From: Quillaja saponaria
Taxonomy: Eukaryota; Streptophyta; Magnoliopsida; Fabales; Quillajaceae
NCBI GenBank assembly: GCA_029379385.1
Contig: CM055613.1
Span: 13,472,001-13,536,000 of the forward strand
Direction of reading: 5' to 3'
DNA length: 64,000 nt
In this document: one piece after another, positions 1 to 12,504 of the stretch
How positions within the stretch are numbered: position 1 is the stretch's first letter
How the letters are laid out: each line of letters opens with the position of its first letter
Made by a program: the position numbers and the translations under genes
Notes under the pieces: model-generated
What the model saw: only the letters and a program-made list of their open reading frames with translations
The model's database searches: none
Told to the model about the DNA's origin: nothing

Positions 1-1205
1 ATTTTAATATTTTAAAGATTTTTTAAATAACAATTTTATTAGTAACAATATTCATAGATTTGCGGAATTATTGGGATAAAATTGGTATCAAGCATAATTA
101 AATGACATGACAGCCTAACACTTTCATTTGGCTGTATAGAGCTATAGGAGTTGACATTGTTCGTTTTATGATGATTTGTTTTACAAGAAAATTTTTTTGG
201 AGATACATTTTTAAACTTTGAAATTATATCATACTATGATATGACAACACGTTGCATTTTATAGTATATAAGTGTATCAGAATTGATATAATATATTTGA
301 ATTTTATATATTATATTATTATAATTATCAAACACACTATCTATATTTCTAGCTTTTTAGACACTATCTATATTTTTAGTCTTTTACATGTCACTTACCG
401 TTTATTATGAACCACACTTATTGCATTTACGGTCAAATGTATAATTATCATAACAAGTATTTCAATATATTTTTAGGTATTTTTTTAAGTAATTTATAAA
501 TGGATTATAATTTTCAATTCTTAAAGAATTTTAGAAAATTTGTGAATAATTGATAAAATATACATATATGTTGCAATGTTTAATTATGAGTTGTAGGTCT
601 TTTTTTGACATCTTTCTCAGAAAAAATAATTACTATGACCAACTTGAAAAAATATGGGCACAAAATTTTGGATATGAAAAATTTTATAGTGTAAACACAC
701 AAATATTATCACATTAGGATTCGTTATTTTAAAGTTATATTAGAACATTATTTTTAGTAGTACCTATAATAATGATTATATATTTGTTAAAGTATGAATG
801 TTGTAAGGTATTTTAATTTCTAACAAATGTATATATTTTTTTAATAATTGGACAAATTTATTGATTTCATATATAAACACTAATTCCATTTGTATAAATA
901 TGGATTTTTCACTGTAATTTAATTAATTTGTTTAAAGATTAAATATTTTTCATACTAATTAAAATTGTGGGATAATAAACTTTTTTATTTTTCTCTTTTT
1001 TATTTTAACAAATATTCTTTAAATAAGATAACAACATTTAAGCATATGTAAAAAAACAAACAATATTGTTTTTTCTTAGACATGAAACACATTCTTAATT
1101 TTTCCAAAGTATAGATTTACTAATTATTACATTTTAAATTATACTAATTAAGCTGATTACATAGTATTAGCTTTAAACATAATTATACATCTATAACATC
1201 TTTCA
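1..1205. other. Helitron 3' non-coding region
   Basis: AT-rich DNA without a credible reading frame, between the RPA-like gene and the (unseen) Helitron 3' end. It is conserved in the right-hand copy from 56943 on, apart from a 180-base stretch at 584-763 that the other copy lacks. Confidence 0.6.
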
Positions 1206-1209
1206 CATT

Positions 1210-3042
1210 TCAACGCTTGAATGTCTTGGATGTTGAAGCCATAAAACTAAACAAAACAACATTTGCTTGATATTTCTTCATTTCAACATTTCTTATCATT
1301 TCTTGCATAATATTGTCACAACCCTATAATAACAAAAGAATAATTTAAATACAATATTTCAATTATATGTTAAAAAAAATTGTATGATTAAAATCTTGTA
1401 TTATAACAAATATCATTTAATTAATTTACCAAGTAGTATAGATTGATAATATTATTATTTGATAATATAAATAATTAATCTTGATCATACCTCATTAGAC
1501 AATTCTACAATTTCAGATACAGATTTTTCATTAACTTTTTCAGCTATAGATCCAAACAATGTTGAGTTTATTGAACAAGTATGATCAAATAACTCAACTC
1601 GTAGAACACATCTACAAAAAAAATATAAAATCATATGTCATTGTATACACAAATCCATTATCGATTAAGATTAAAATTAATCATTAACAAACTATTGATA
1701 CCTGGGTGCTAAAATACAATTACTCTTAGCACATTGTGGACAATAGAAAAGAGATCTCAATCCATCAATAATACTTCTTCCACAATTATCACATGCAGAG
1801 TACCACAATTTTTTAGTAAGTCCATTATGTTTGATACCAACTATGATAAAGTGATCATCAACCTAAATCACTCAAACAAATGATAATCAAATGCATCTAT
1901 CGAAACATATATAAAATAAAAGAAACACATAAATAAGTAATATAGAGAGTAAATATTCATATGATTTAAGTAGAACTTACATCATGCTCAAAAAGTTCAG
2001 ATATTCTCTGCATTTCCGTAGGCACCACTATCCGTTCCTTATTATTTTCAATTTCTTTAGACTTTAAAATTAGATCATTAAATTCATTTGGATGAGTTTC
2101 AAACCTATAAAATAATTATTTAATCTGTCAAGAAGACATTTCAGTGCTTGTATGCCAATACCAAAAACTGAAATTTTAAAATATTGCAGAATTAAAGAAC
2201 ATATTCACGACCAAAACAAATTATAAAATGAATTAATAAAATAGTATAAATAAAATATTGAAATACCAATCTCTCAATTGTTGAACTTCCCAAATTTCTT
2301 CATTAACATATACACACGTTTCTGATGTAGTTGTTAAAGCAAAACCTGCATTTATATTTATATGTGACTATTAGATATCATTTTATAAGTAAAAAAAAAA
2401 AATACAATACAATTCAAATAGATTTTTCTATAAGAAAAATATGATGTCAATAAATTGAATTATCATGAAAGTTTGTTCTTCTAATATTAGTAGCTAACAC
2501 AATAGGTGAATTCTTCACCATGCCACAAATTTCTTCACATTCATTATGGACCAAACGATCAAACATTGTAAGCTTCAATACTGATAAGCTATCATCAGCA
2601 ATAACAATTTCGCAAAGTGACAGAAGAGATCCATTGAATTTTCTACTAACAACTTTTGCGTCCATAACCCTCAAAACAACTCTAATAACATCTACATCAA
2701 TACAACTTCAATTACTAAATAAAATCTTAACAATTATTTAGTTATAGACATTTATATACGTATAATTAACTTACCAATTGGTTTTTCATCACTTTCGATT
2801 TCATCCACATCTGATAGTGGGAAGATTTTAAATTTTGATATGTTGAAATCATTGTCACTTTCCAAAAGTTCAATAGAAACTTGGCTGGTCAGTTGTAGAT
2901 AATAATTATTATAATTTGGACCACGACGTCTATTATTTCTCTTTATTAAACCATTTGAAAACATATATGCTTTGAAAATCACCAATGTTTCATTAAAAAA
3001 TGGTATGTCATCATTATAAGCTACTCCACCAATAGTTGTTCC
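1210..3042 (-). CDS. Helitron-encoded replication protein A large-subunit-like protein, several exons
   Basis: A single-stranded-DNA-binding OB-fold protein of the RPA70 type often carried by plant Helitrons, thought to coat transposition intermediates. Exon-like segments on the minus strand: about 3042-2765 (reads GGVAYNDDIPFF, then FKAYMFSNG), about 2675-2450, 2346-2268 (NEEIWEVQQLRDW), 2105-1982 (FETHPNEFNDLIL), 1865-1700 and 1618-1490. A last exon ends in FMASTSKTFKR before TGA at 1210. The 1865-1700 segment holds a zinc ribbon, WYSACDNCG then FYCPQCAKSNC, as in the RPA70 C-terminal fold. Splice sites were judged by eye. In the right-hand copy the terminal TGA is TGG and the frame runs ten residues further, so this stop may be secondary. 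The first exon was not found; function is inferred from family resemblance. Confidence 0.65.
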
Positions 3043-3727
3043 TTATAAGTATTAAACAAATCCACAATTAAATTTTATATGATTGGTAGTCATTATAAAA
3101 TAAAATTAATTAGCCAAAAAATTAACATAGTATTACCTAATCATCTGCAAAAAGATAATTTTGAAAACTTGTACTGTTGTGTTTTGCTTGTTGAGGACAA
3201 CTCTTTTCTAATACTTGTAACTTTGTTGTCCATTTTCTTGTCTTCTCATTGATATTGCTTAGCAGAAGTGTTTGTTTAGATATTGTGTTTTAGAATCTAA
3301 CCAATAAAAGAAACATTATAATCATCGTAGATTAAAAATATTAATCATAAAAGTTACAAGTGCATTAAATTTTATAAATATAAATATAAATATTATATAT
3401 ATATATATATATGTTCTAAGAACAATATATAAATAATATTTACATACAATTTTTATTTATTTATAGAAATTACTAATAAATGTTAATACTTATTAATTAT
3501 ACTTAATTTATAACTAAATACACATACAATTTTTGTTATTATAAACAAATATATGATAAGAACTTAAAAAATTAATATTATTCAATTAAATTTTACCTAT
3601 CAAATTCATTGTCAAAATTATATCACATAGGCTTACTCTCAATATAAAATGATGAAAATATTAAATTTATTTATTTAAATATAACAAAATAAAAATGTAT
3701 AATAATATTTTATTTTAATATATGTAC

Positions 3728-5654
3728 TCACATTTCACTCCTTGCTTTCCGAAGCAATCTTTTGTATACCACATTAGTGGTGGTACCATATTTATCTTGC
3801 ATATTGTCAATAGGACACATAAAAACTTGAACGTTGGCAAAACATTTTGCTCTTGATAAAGCCAAATATAATTGACCATGGAAAAAAACTGGCTCTAGCA
3901 AATAAATTCTAACGTTACTTAATATTTGACCTTGTGATTTATTTATTGTTATTGTATAACTTAATCTGATAGGAAATTGCTTCCTTTGAAATTTTAATGG
4001 AAATCTGTCATTAGGATTTGATTGTAAAGGAATTTGAGGTATGAACACATGTCTACCAGTTTGTGGGCCAGAAGCAACCTCTACTTTAATGATGTTTTTC
4101 TGAAATTTCTTGGAAATTAATCATGTTCCATTACACAACCCTTTAGATGGATTAATATTTCTAAGCAACATAACTGGACAATTGTACATCAACATTATTT
4201 TGTGTGCTGGCAAACCACTTGGATTCAAACTGTTTAAGAATTATTCAAGATAACTATTTGAATTGTCATTAATAGCATGGTCAAAACTATGATAGTAATA
4301 TGTTTTCCTGGGGACCAAATTGATGATTATTTCATTTACCTCATTGACAAACTCATTCTTTGAAGTTAAGATTGCCCTTTCGGTCATGAAATTTGAATTT
4401 GCATTGACGTAAATCAAATTTGAAAATGTATCCATGATAAGTCGCACCAATCCATCATGCTTATGTTGAGACTAAATAACTATTTGTTCTAGTAGGCGAA
4501 CATGTTCAATGTCATTATCATCATCGATACCATCTCCTATTCGAACAAGGAAGTCACAATAACTTGGATCAAATAATGCACACATATTTTCAGTCACTTT
4601 AACTTGATCATTTGATCCCATATATGAGACATCACCAAACTATTATCAATAGACTGATTTGAAGATGCCCTTGGAGTAATTGGCAATACTTGACGAAAAT
4701 CACCACAAAAAACAACAACTTTTTCACCAAATAAACAGTGTTGGGAACATATATCCTTTAACATTTGATCAAAAGTCTAGATAGTTTGTTTGCTTGCCAT
4801 TGTGGCTTCATCCCATATTATAAGCTTTGCATCCCTTAATAGACATGCTAAACCATTTTGTTTGGAGATGTGGCAAGCACTATTTTCAGATGTATCTAAA
4901 GGTAATTTAAAATGCGAATGTGCAGTTCGGCCACCAGGTAACAAAGATGTAGCAATACCAGATGTTGCAGTTACCATTGCAATTCTATATGTAGAACGCA
5001 CTTTTGCGAGTATTGCGCGATACAAAAATGTTTTACCAGTGCCCCCTGGCCCATCAATAAAAAATGTAGCACCCTTTTCATTATTCATATAATCCATGAT
5101 TCGATTGAAAGCAAGCTTCTGCGATGTATTAAGATTGTTGATTGCCCACAAGTCTTTGTCTGAACCATCTCTTTTGAATATACATCTAGCCCATCATTGA
5201 TAAGATTCTTAAACGGAATGCCAAAATTCTCTGCATTCGTACCTATTGATTCGATGATACCAAAAATTTGCTTGGCAACCATTATGGATGAACTATCTAA
5301 ATCAGAACTGTTTTTATATTGAAAATCCTCTGTCATTGCACCAGAAAATTCAAGCCAAATACCTTTTACATTAGTTGGCTCACAATATACTAGTATCGTT
5401 GCAAACAATCGTCGAAGTGCAATTAGGATTTTAAATTGACAAGCTTCTCGTAAACATTCATAAATTGAATTGTCACTTTCAAGGAAGCCTAACTTCTCAC
5501 ATGTTTCTTTAAATGTTAGGCACATAATACCATCAAATTTTTTTAAATCATCAAAATCAAATGCACTTCTAACATGAGTCAGCAACAAGCGCATGTAATA
5601 TAATTCACTTTCAGCAGGACTAATAGCAATCATTCTCCCAATAGATGTACCCAT
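3728..5654 (-). pseudogene. Helitron PIF1-like helicase region, broken frame
   Basis: The superfamily 1 helicase half of a Helitron RepHel protein, which would unwind donor DNA during rolling-circle transposition. In coding order: the linker typical of RepHel (SPAESELYYMRLLLTHVRSAF, 5654-5085), then Walker A GPGGTGKT and Walker B LIIWDEAT (5151-4777). A middle segment follows (4450-4241), then the C-terminal motifs TITINKSQGQ and GQLYLALSRAK (4048-3728). The frame changes near 5160, where this copy lacks about two dozen bases present near 60510-60535 of the other copy. Further stops separate 4777, 4450 and 4048. The key ATPase motifs survive as words but not in one frame. It follows the Rep region directly, as expected for a single RepHel protein. 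Confidence 0.8.
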
Positions 5655-8038
5655 TTTTCGTAATTTCTATTCCTTATGTGCTTGTGTCCATATATAATGC
5701 TCAGGAAACTTCATATAAAGATACTGATGTACATTTTTATCAATTCTATTTATGTGAAAATATTATGTTAACATGGTTTTTGAATTTTTTTTCATTTCTA
5801 ATAACATCCTCAAGATTCCTATTTCCTTTGTATCGAACCATTTTCCTACCAGGAAGATGTATTTGTAATGTCAAAACACTTGGTGACAAGTCATTAAGAA
5901 GCAATGAATATATTCTCTATGCTGCCTCTTGGGGAGTTATAAAATGAGCAGTTTGAAATTAGGATATTTCATCCACAATATCATATTTATCAATAGAATT
6001 TACATGGTAAATAACTCGATCATGTCCTTTATAAACATACTTGTAGAGATATTTAACATCTCGAACAGACGAACAAATCTCAACATTTATGTGGCAATCA
6101 AATTTCGCTAGCAAGAATTTGTTATAAGGAACAACAAATCTGTTATCTAATTCTGCACCACAAAATTTTACTCAATTGTTGTTATTCATTCTCTTATATA
6201 TAGGAAAACAATTTTTGTTAATTTTTGTTTCATAGCAATAATCACGAGAATAATGGCTCTTACATTTTCCTTTCTCTTTCATGCATACGTTCTTTGGAAA
6301 TAAATCTCCACAAGGTCCATGCATCATATGCTTAACAACTACTGCATACAAATGTCTATTTGTTTCTTCTGAAGGTATTTCTGCGCAAACAAATTTATCC
6401 ACCTGTTCTGGAGAACGAATCTGAGAAGATCGTTGTAAGATAATGAGAAAGTGTACGTGAGGCAAACTATGTTTCTAAAACTCAATTACATAGATGTAAG
6501 TGGCTACTGGTCCAAAAATTTCTCTCTTTATGATATCATTTTTTAACTCATCAACTTTTGCTTTAAATACACGAGCAAGCAAATCAGGTTTATTTTGAAC
6601 CTCTTCACTAACTACAAGTTCCTTTTTTATTTCAGACCATGATGGATTACAAGTCATAGTTAAAAACACATCAGGTTTACTAAAATGCTGAACTAACATC
6701 ATTGTGTCATGGTATCTACATTTCATATCTCGTGGACCACCAATAAATGACGACGACAAGATTATACGCTTTCCAACTTTAGATCCATTAATTTTACCTG
6801 TTGCTATACTATCCATAATTCCATTATATAGCTCAGAACGTATGTGAGTTTGATTTTGCCTCAAGAAGTCCAATCTTGTACTCTCAATCTTTACATACAT
6901 GTCAACAATATATTGTTGAAACAAACGTCCTGATCTCAGTAAGATACACTTTGAGTTAGGTCTAATTTGAATGAGATAACAATAATATTCTCTACATGAG
7001 ACTCTTCCCTTTCTTGGAAACCACGAATTGGTAGCTGTATCATATATGATATATATAAGCTAATATATATTTTTAAATATTTAATTATAAAAATATTAAT
7101 AATGGGAAATATTTACCTTAATCATCTCGATCAAACAATTGATCTTCTGGTGACATAATATTGCTACTCGAACATAATATGCTCTTATTAGACATCTCAT
7201 ATAGTAAATTCGAATATCGTTCTATACCTTGATGCCAGCCAATATCCCCGTAAGAAAATAATAAAGGATATTGTAATGGATCATAACATCCATAATAATG
7301 TTTTATAGAACGCATTCCTTGTGACTTGCTATGCATAACTATATGTCGTTTCAATTTATTACTTCCATCTTGATCCTCAATCCAAATAGCTGCTACTTCT
7401 GATGCAGTTGTCAAATTATAAACTCTTTGATCGGTAAGTGGATCACAATGAATGTAAATCAACTTGAATGAATCCACTTTAATATCTTTCAACATTTTAA
7501 AAAATTAAGCATATGGGTTACTTGCCATTACTTCCATGAGGCACTTAATGACATCATCATTAACATCATTCCATCCTTGACTCCTATTTTCTAACTCATG
7601 TTCTGTGTCGTAGAAATATAATTGCAAGAAACGCGATTTTCCTTTACTGGGACAAAGGCCATCTATATAATGATAAACTTGACCTTGTTTCTTAGAAGTA
7701 TAAACATCTTTGCTTCTTTTTATTAAGTTTGCAACCCTTCTAACTCCAAAAGACATAAAAGCAAACATGTTGTTATTTATCTGTATGTATTTTCGAAAGT
7801 TAACACATTGTTCATCACGTCTAGTAAATAAATGCTCAATTATAGGATATATGCCATTTATATATAATTTAACCTTGCCTTCTAAACAACAAAATCCTTT
7901 AGATTCTCTATGAAATCGCATTGCCCCACAATGATTACAGAAAGTAAGTGATGGTAACATAAACGTTTGATTTGGAGGTTTCCAATAATCTAAACATTTA
8001 CATTTTCTTCGTCTCATACCTACAACGGAACACATCAC
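5655..8038 (-). pseudogene. Helitron Rep (Helitron-like N-terminal, HUH nuclease) region, broken frame
   Basis: The replication-initiator half of a Helitron transposase. Segments in coding order: 8038-7505 with the cysteine-containing start (LTFCNHCGAMRF) and NNMFAFMSFGVRR; 7495-7118; 6924-6475 with RQNQTHIRSELYNGI, SFIGGPRDMKCRYHD and FLTMTCNPSWSEI; 6465-6172 with LPHVHF, the HUH metal-binding motif; and about 6150-5990 with the catalytic-tyrosine motif YLYKYVYKGHDR (6025-6051). A TAG at 6475-6477 separates the last strand of the N-terminal domain from the HUH motif, and other breaks lie near 7500 and 6930-7110. All catalytic words remain readable, so inactivation looks recent. Family and motif calls are by eye. 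Confidence 0.8.
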
Positions 8039-8039
8039 A

Positions 8040-9397
8040 ATACATTATTACTTTGCTTTCTATTCTAGTTACATGGGAAGAAAGAAAAATATATGCTTTC
8101 TGTACAAGATAGTGCAAGAAAAACACTATCTTTTTCATGTAATTCGTGGTTCGAATCTTCATTGCTGATTAGGAGCAACGGTGCTAATCAAATGTTGTTA
8201 TTAATATCTACACCAACATTATTAAGCGACCTGTTATGCCTTCTAGATCCACCTAAATATAAGAAAAATTAATATGTAAATAATGAGTATTTCTCATAAT
8301 AAGTAATAATCACCTAAAAACATGATTTATAGTACCTGATCTTGAAATATTCCTACCATATTCCATTATAAATCTAACTCCATGCAATTCCTCGTTAGGT
8401 ATATCATTTTCAGTGTTCATAGTCATTCTAATTCTAATCATATACAAATTATTTATAAAAAAAAATAACAAATATTACATGAGTGCAAATGTTAATATAA
8501 TAATCAAATAATAAGACAATGTAAATTATAAATTATAAAATTGTGTTCAATGTACATTCATATTTTAATTATGCAATACAAACTATAAATAAGACAAACA
8601 ATTATACTAATATTTTATATAACATAATTATTTATGAATGTTAAGAAATATCTATTAGTAAATAATACAAATAAGTAAAATCTAAAAGAAATTTTAAAAT
8701 ATACTAACCTTATTCTTCAAAAGAAAATGATCACTGCTTTTGATGTACAATAAATATAACTAAGCAAGAGTAACAATATATGCATTCGAGCATACAACTA
8801 TATAGCTATATCTGCATATATATTTATATGGTGATAAAATATGTCATTTAAAAAAAACGATAATGATTTGACATGAGCTAACAATTCTCATTTTTTGTGA
8901 TAGATAATACTATTTCTAACAAACAAATAATGCAAACAGAAGGAAAACAAATAAAATAAAATAAATCCACTTTTCAACATGACAATTCTCAATTTTATTT
9001 TTTAATCATTGTCAAAATAATTTAGAATAACTATATAATATTTATAAGAAAGCAAATCATAACCCAATACAAACAAGTAACCCAAATAAAAGGGAAAAAA
9101 AATGAAATTAAAAAAACTTGGTTTTTCAATATGTAAAAAAAAAAATTAATAAAATAAAAGTATAAAAGTTCAAATAATTTTTTTATTTTTATAAAAATAT
9201 ATTTCATCTTAAATGTGAATAGAATATAATAGTAAAAATAGAATTTTTATAAAATATAAATTCAATAGTGTAAATTATTATTTTTTAATGTATCATAATT
9301 TGAAAATATTATCAATGTTAAGGTAAAAAAAAAAATTTCTTTGTATTTGAAAAACAAATATAAAGTTTAATCAATGTGATCCATAACAAACTAAAAT
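8040..9397. other. Helitron 5' flank and AT-rich spacer
   Basis: No credible gene. Up to 8620 it is shared with the right-hand Helitron. At 8627-8680 about 55 bases match, nearly base for base, a segment present in the repeat units that start at 9398, 10121 and 10412. The rest is AT-rich with A and T runs. Confidence 0.5.
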
Positions 9398-10120
9398 TGT
9401 ATACCCTGTCATATAATATATAAAATGGCATATTCTCTAATTTAATATATCATAATTATTTATAAATGTTAAGAAATATCTATTAGTAAATAATACAAAT
9501 AAACAATACTACAACGTCATTAAATATTGGAGACAACTATTGATACAATATCATTTTTACACTCCACTATGAATGGATATTTTTATTTCCATTAAATGTG
9601 CAAATTAATAAGATCACACCCTATATCTACCAATTTTGTTGATTTTTATAAATCCATTAATTAAATCTCTTTAGGAATAACACTTTATTAATAATTTCTC
9701 TACCAATAAAAATATTCTCCTCCACTATAAAAATCTTTCGGTGAAGTCTTCTTTCATTGATGGTATAAATACAAAGATTTGTATATTCACATGAAAAAAG
9801 AAATTTCAAGTTTATGTTACTTTTAACAAGTAAAGAGTTGTTGTAGAAAATGAAATAGGAAACAAAAAAGTGAAAGAGAATCATCATATTTAGATGAGAC
9901 CCAACTAATCTCCCATCAAATAGTTTAAATTAGATACAATACATTGATATATATTTTTATTTCATTTCACTTAATGTTAACATTTTGATTGATTGGAATA
10001 GTTAGTTTGAAATGAAAATAGTTATAATGGACCATAGGTCAACAAAAGTATATAAACAACATTTAATGATATTTGCGTTCTGGGTGATTACAACTTGAAG
10101 CATTTGACTTGTCTATATAC
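9398..10120 (+). repeat. Repeat family R, unit A (longest copy)
   Basis: A roughly 720-base unit. It opens with ATAATATATAAAATG and includes ATATTGGAGACAAC near 9520 and GGTATAAATACAAAG near 9760. It closes with CTGGGTGATTACAACTTGAA followed by a run ending CTATATAC. The next two units abut it directly. No coding content is convincing, though the minus strand is open for 76 codons at 9657-9887 and a similar frame exists in unit D. Confidence 0.75.
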
Positions 10121-10411
10121 AAATCATACCCTGTTAGATAATATATAAAATGACATATCCTCCAATTTGATATATCATAATTATTTATGAATGTTAAGAA
10201 ATATTTATTAGTAAATAATACAAATAAACAATAATACAACGTCATTAAATATTGGAGACAACTATTAATACAATATCATTTTTACACTCCACTATGTATA
10301 TATATCTTTATTCCCACTATATGTGCAAAATAATAGGATCACACCCAAAAAAATTCAATAATGTTTACACGCTGGGTGATTACAACTTGAAGCATTTGCC
10401 TTGTTTATATA
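10121..10411 (+). repeat. Repeat family R, unit B (internally deleted)
   Basis: Same beginning and end as unit A, but the middle is missing. The sequence passes from GTGCAAAATAATAGGATCAC (near 10323) almost straight to ATGTTTACACGCTGGGTGAT (near 10362), losing roughly 430 bases present in unit A. Confidence 0.75.
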
Positions 10412-10966
10412 CAAAGCATATCATTTCACGTAATATATAAAATGACATATTTTCCAATTTAATATATCATAATTATTTATGAATGTTAAGAAATATTTAT
10501 TAGTAAATAATACAAATAAACAATACTACAACGTTATTATATATTGGAGACAACTATTGATACAATATCATTTTTACACTCCACTATGAATGTATATCTT
10601 TATTCCTATTAAATGTGCAAATTAATAGGATCATACACTATATCTATCAACTTTATCAATTTTTATAAATCCATTAATTAAATCTTTTGGGGAATAACAC
10701 TTTATTAATAATTTCTCCACCAATAGAAACATTTTCCTCCACTATAAAAATCTTTTGGTAAAGTCCTGTTTGATTGATGGTATAAATACAAAAACTTGAA
10801 AATAGTTAATAACACTTAATGTTGACATTTTGATTGATTGGAATAGTTAATTTGAAATAGAAATAGTTATGATGGACTCTAGCTCAACAAAAGTATATAA
10901 AACAAAATTCAATGATGTTTGCATGCTGGGTGATTACAACTTGAAACATTTGCTTTGTCTATATAC
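10412..10966 (+). repeat. Repeat family R, unit C (partly deleted)
   Basis: A third direct copy abutting unit B. It keeps the TATA-containing middle (GGTATAAATACAAA near 10780) but lacks about 170 bases after it, resuming at AATAGTTAATAACACTTAAT. It ends with the same GGGTGATTACAACTTGAAAC block. Confidence 0.75.
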
Positions 10967-12104
10967 TTATTATATTTGCTATTATTTTTTAAGTAAATTG
11001 AATTATGGTTGAATTTATTTTCATTTCCCTTCTGTTATCATAGCTCATTTCAATTAGTTTTTCAGTTCAAAAAAATTAAAAACTAACACAATACTATAAT
11101 TTAAACTTATTAAATTTCTTGGTAACATAACTATTTATATTTTGTAATGTAGTTCAATTCTCGTCTTTTTTAATGACCAACAAATTTTCTTCATATTTGA
11201 TCATCTAATATATAATATGAATATGAATGGCAATAATGGTCAAGGCAACAAGAGTTGGTTTTGTTGTTAATTACTTGAAGATTTGAGAGGATTCATCATG
11301 ATGGTCCAAAACTACATCGCAAGTGCATTTCTTGGATAAATCTCTCCAATGGCGACAAATAATTTCTCCACTAAATAATGAAATGGTTCTGCCAAATTTT
11401 CTTGTTTCGTTTGTTGGTATTGTTATTATTTTTGTATCCATAGTCACAATATTCATTCTAATAATCTAATGATCTAGAATTTCAGCTGAATAATTAGTAG
11501 AGGTAAGGTTATCTATCTCATCAATATTTAAAAGCTATTATTAATTTGGTTCAAGATCTATATCATAAACGATATTTTTTTTAAATTAGTTTGTAATTTA
11601 TTTCAGTTTATTATTTTAATCTGAGTGTTTCATCAATTTTTTTTAATATTTAATTTGATATTAATAACTTGTATACGTAAAATTATTAATACTATTTCTA
11701 ACCAATTATAATGTAGTACATAATAAACTTCTAATTTCTTTTATTTGTTTTATCTTCATCTGTCCACCATACAACTTTTGTTTTTTTTCCTTTGTAACAA
11801 TTATTATTAAGAAATTAAGATATTTTGACTTATTAACAAATTATAGTTTCATATTTTCGAACAATAATATTTTTATATGAGAGTTGTATAAAATTATTTT
11901 ATATAACAATAAAAAAAATTAAAAATACATCATATCCATATAAACTGTTTATTTTTAACTTTTTTTTGTACATTATAAAATAGTACACATAAAAATATAA
12001 CAAATTACTTCATAAATATTCATTATCATAAAATGATACACATAAAAATATAACAAATTACTTCATAAATATTTATCATGATATGAAAAACAAGACCAAA
12101 AGTT
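10967..12104. other. AT-rich spacer, no gene seen
   Basis: Low-complexity AT-rich DNA between direct unit C and the inverted unit. A 61-codon minus-strand frame at 11271-11456 has no recognisable family. Confidence 0.4.
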
Positions 12105-12390
12105 GAAGCCTAATTAGAGATGAGTTGGGTCCCAGCTAAATATGATGATTGTTTTTTTTCATTTTCTTGTTTTCTGTTTTATATTTTACGAAAGCTCTTC
12201 ATGTTTTTAAAGGTAACATTATCTTTTATTCTTTTTTTTTTTTTTTTTAAAGAAGAAAAGAGTAACATAAACTCAAATATGCAAGTGTTTGTACTTGTAT
12301 CATCATTGAAAGAAAACTACACCAAAAAGTTCTCTTAGTGGAGGAATATGTTTCTCTTGGTGGAGAAATAATTAATAAATTGTGATTTCC
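12105..12390 (-). repeat. Repeat family R, inverted divergent copy E
   Basis: The reverse complement of this stretch follows the middle of unit A. GAGTTGGGTCCCAGCTAAAT and AAATATGATGATTG mirror 9870-9900 of unit A, and GTGGAGAAATAATTAATAAA mirrors its 9680-9700 part. It is more diverged than the direct copies and has lost both unit ends. An inverted copy shows the family is dispersed and not just a tandem array. Confidence 0.55.
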
Positions 12391-12504
12391 AAATGTATCT
12401 AATTATTGGGTTATAAAAGTAAGCAATAGTGATCCAAAAAATAGATGGTGGTGGTTGGAGATTTTTGAGGTTGAGGAACCGTTCTGTTACTATGTTATAC
12501 TCAT

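Larger units (their letters stand above)
1..8620 (-). mobile_element. Helitron copy 1, 3' end outside the window
   Basis: A rolling-circle (Helitron) transposon read on the minus strand. From right to left it carries a Rep region, a PIF1-type helicase and a separate RPA-like gene, the usual cargo order of plant Helitrons. Positions 1-8620 align almost continuously with 56943-64000, which defines the family. Relative to that copy it has 180 extra bases (584-763) and 1435 extra bases (2163-3597). Positions 3043-3727, between the RPA and helicase genes, hold only AT-rich DNA with a short (TA)n run near 3399. The 3' terminus (CTRR plus hairpin) lies left of base 1. The 5' TC end lies right of 8620 and was not located. 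The Rep-helicase frame is broken, so this copy looks non-autonomous unless complemented. Confidence 0.85.

Noticed and set aside
12120..12338. 72-codon plus-strand frame starting MSWVPAKYDD
   Set aside because: It coincides with the inverted repeat unit E and runs through a long T tract.
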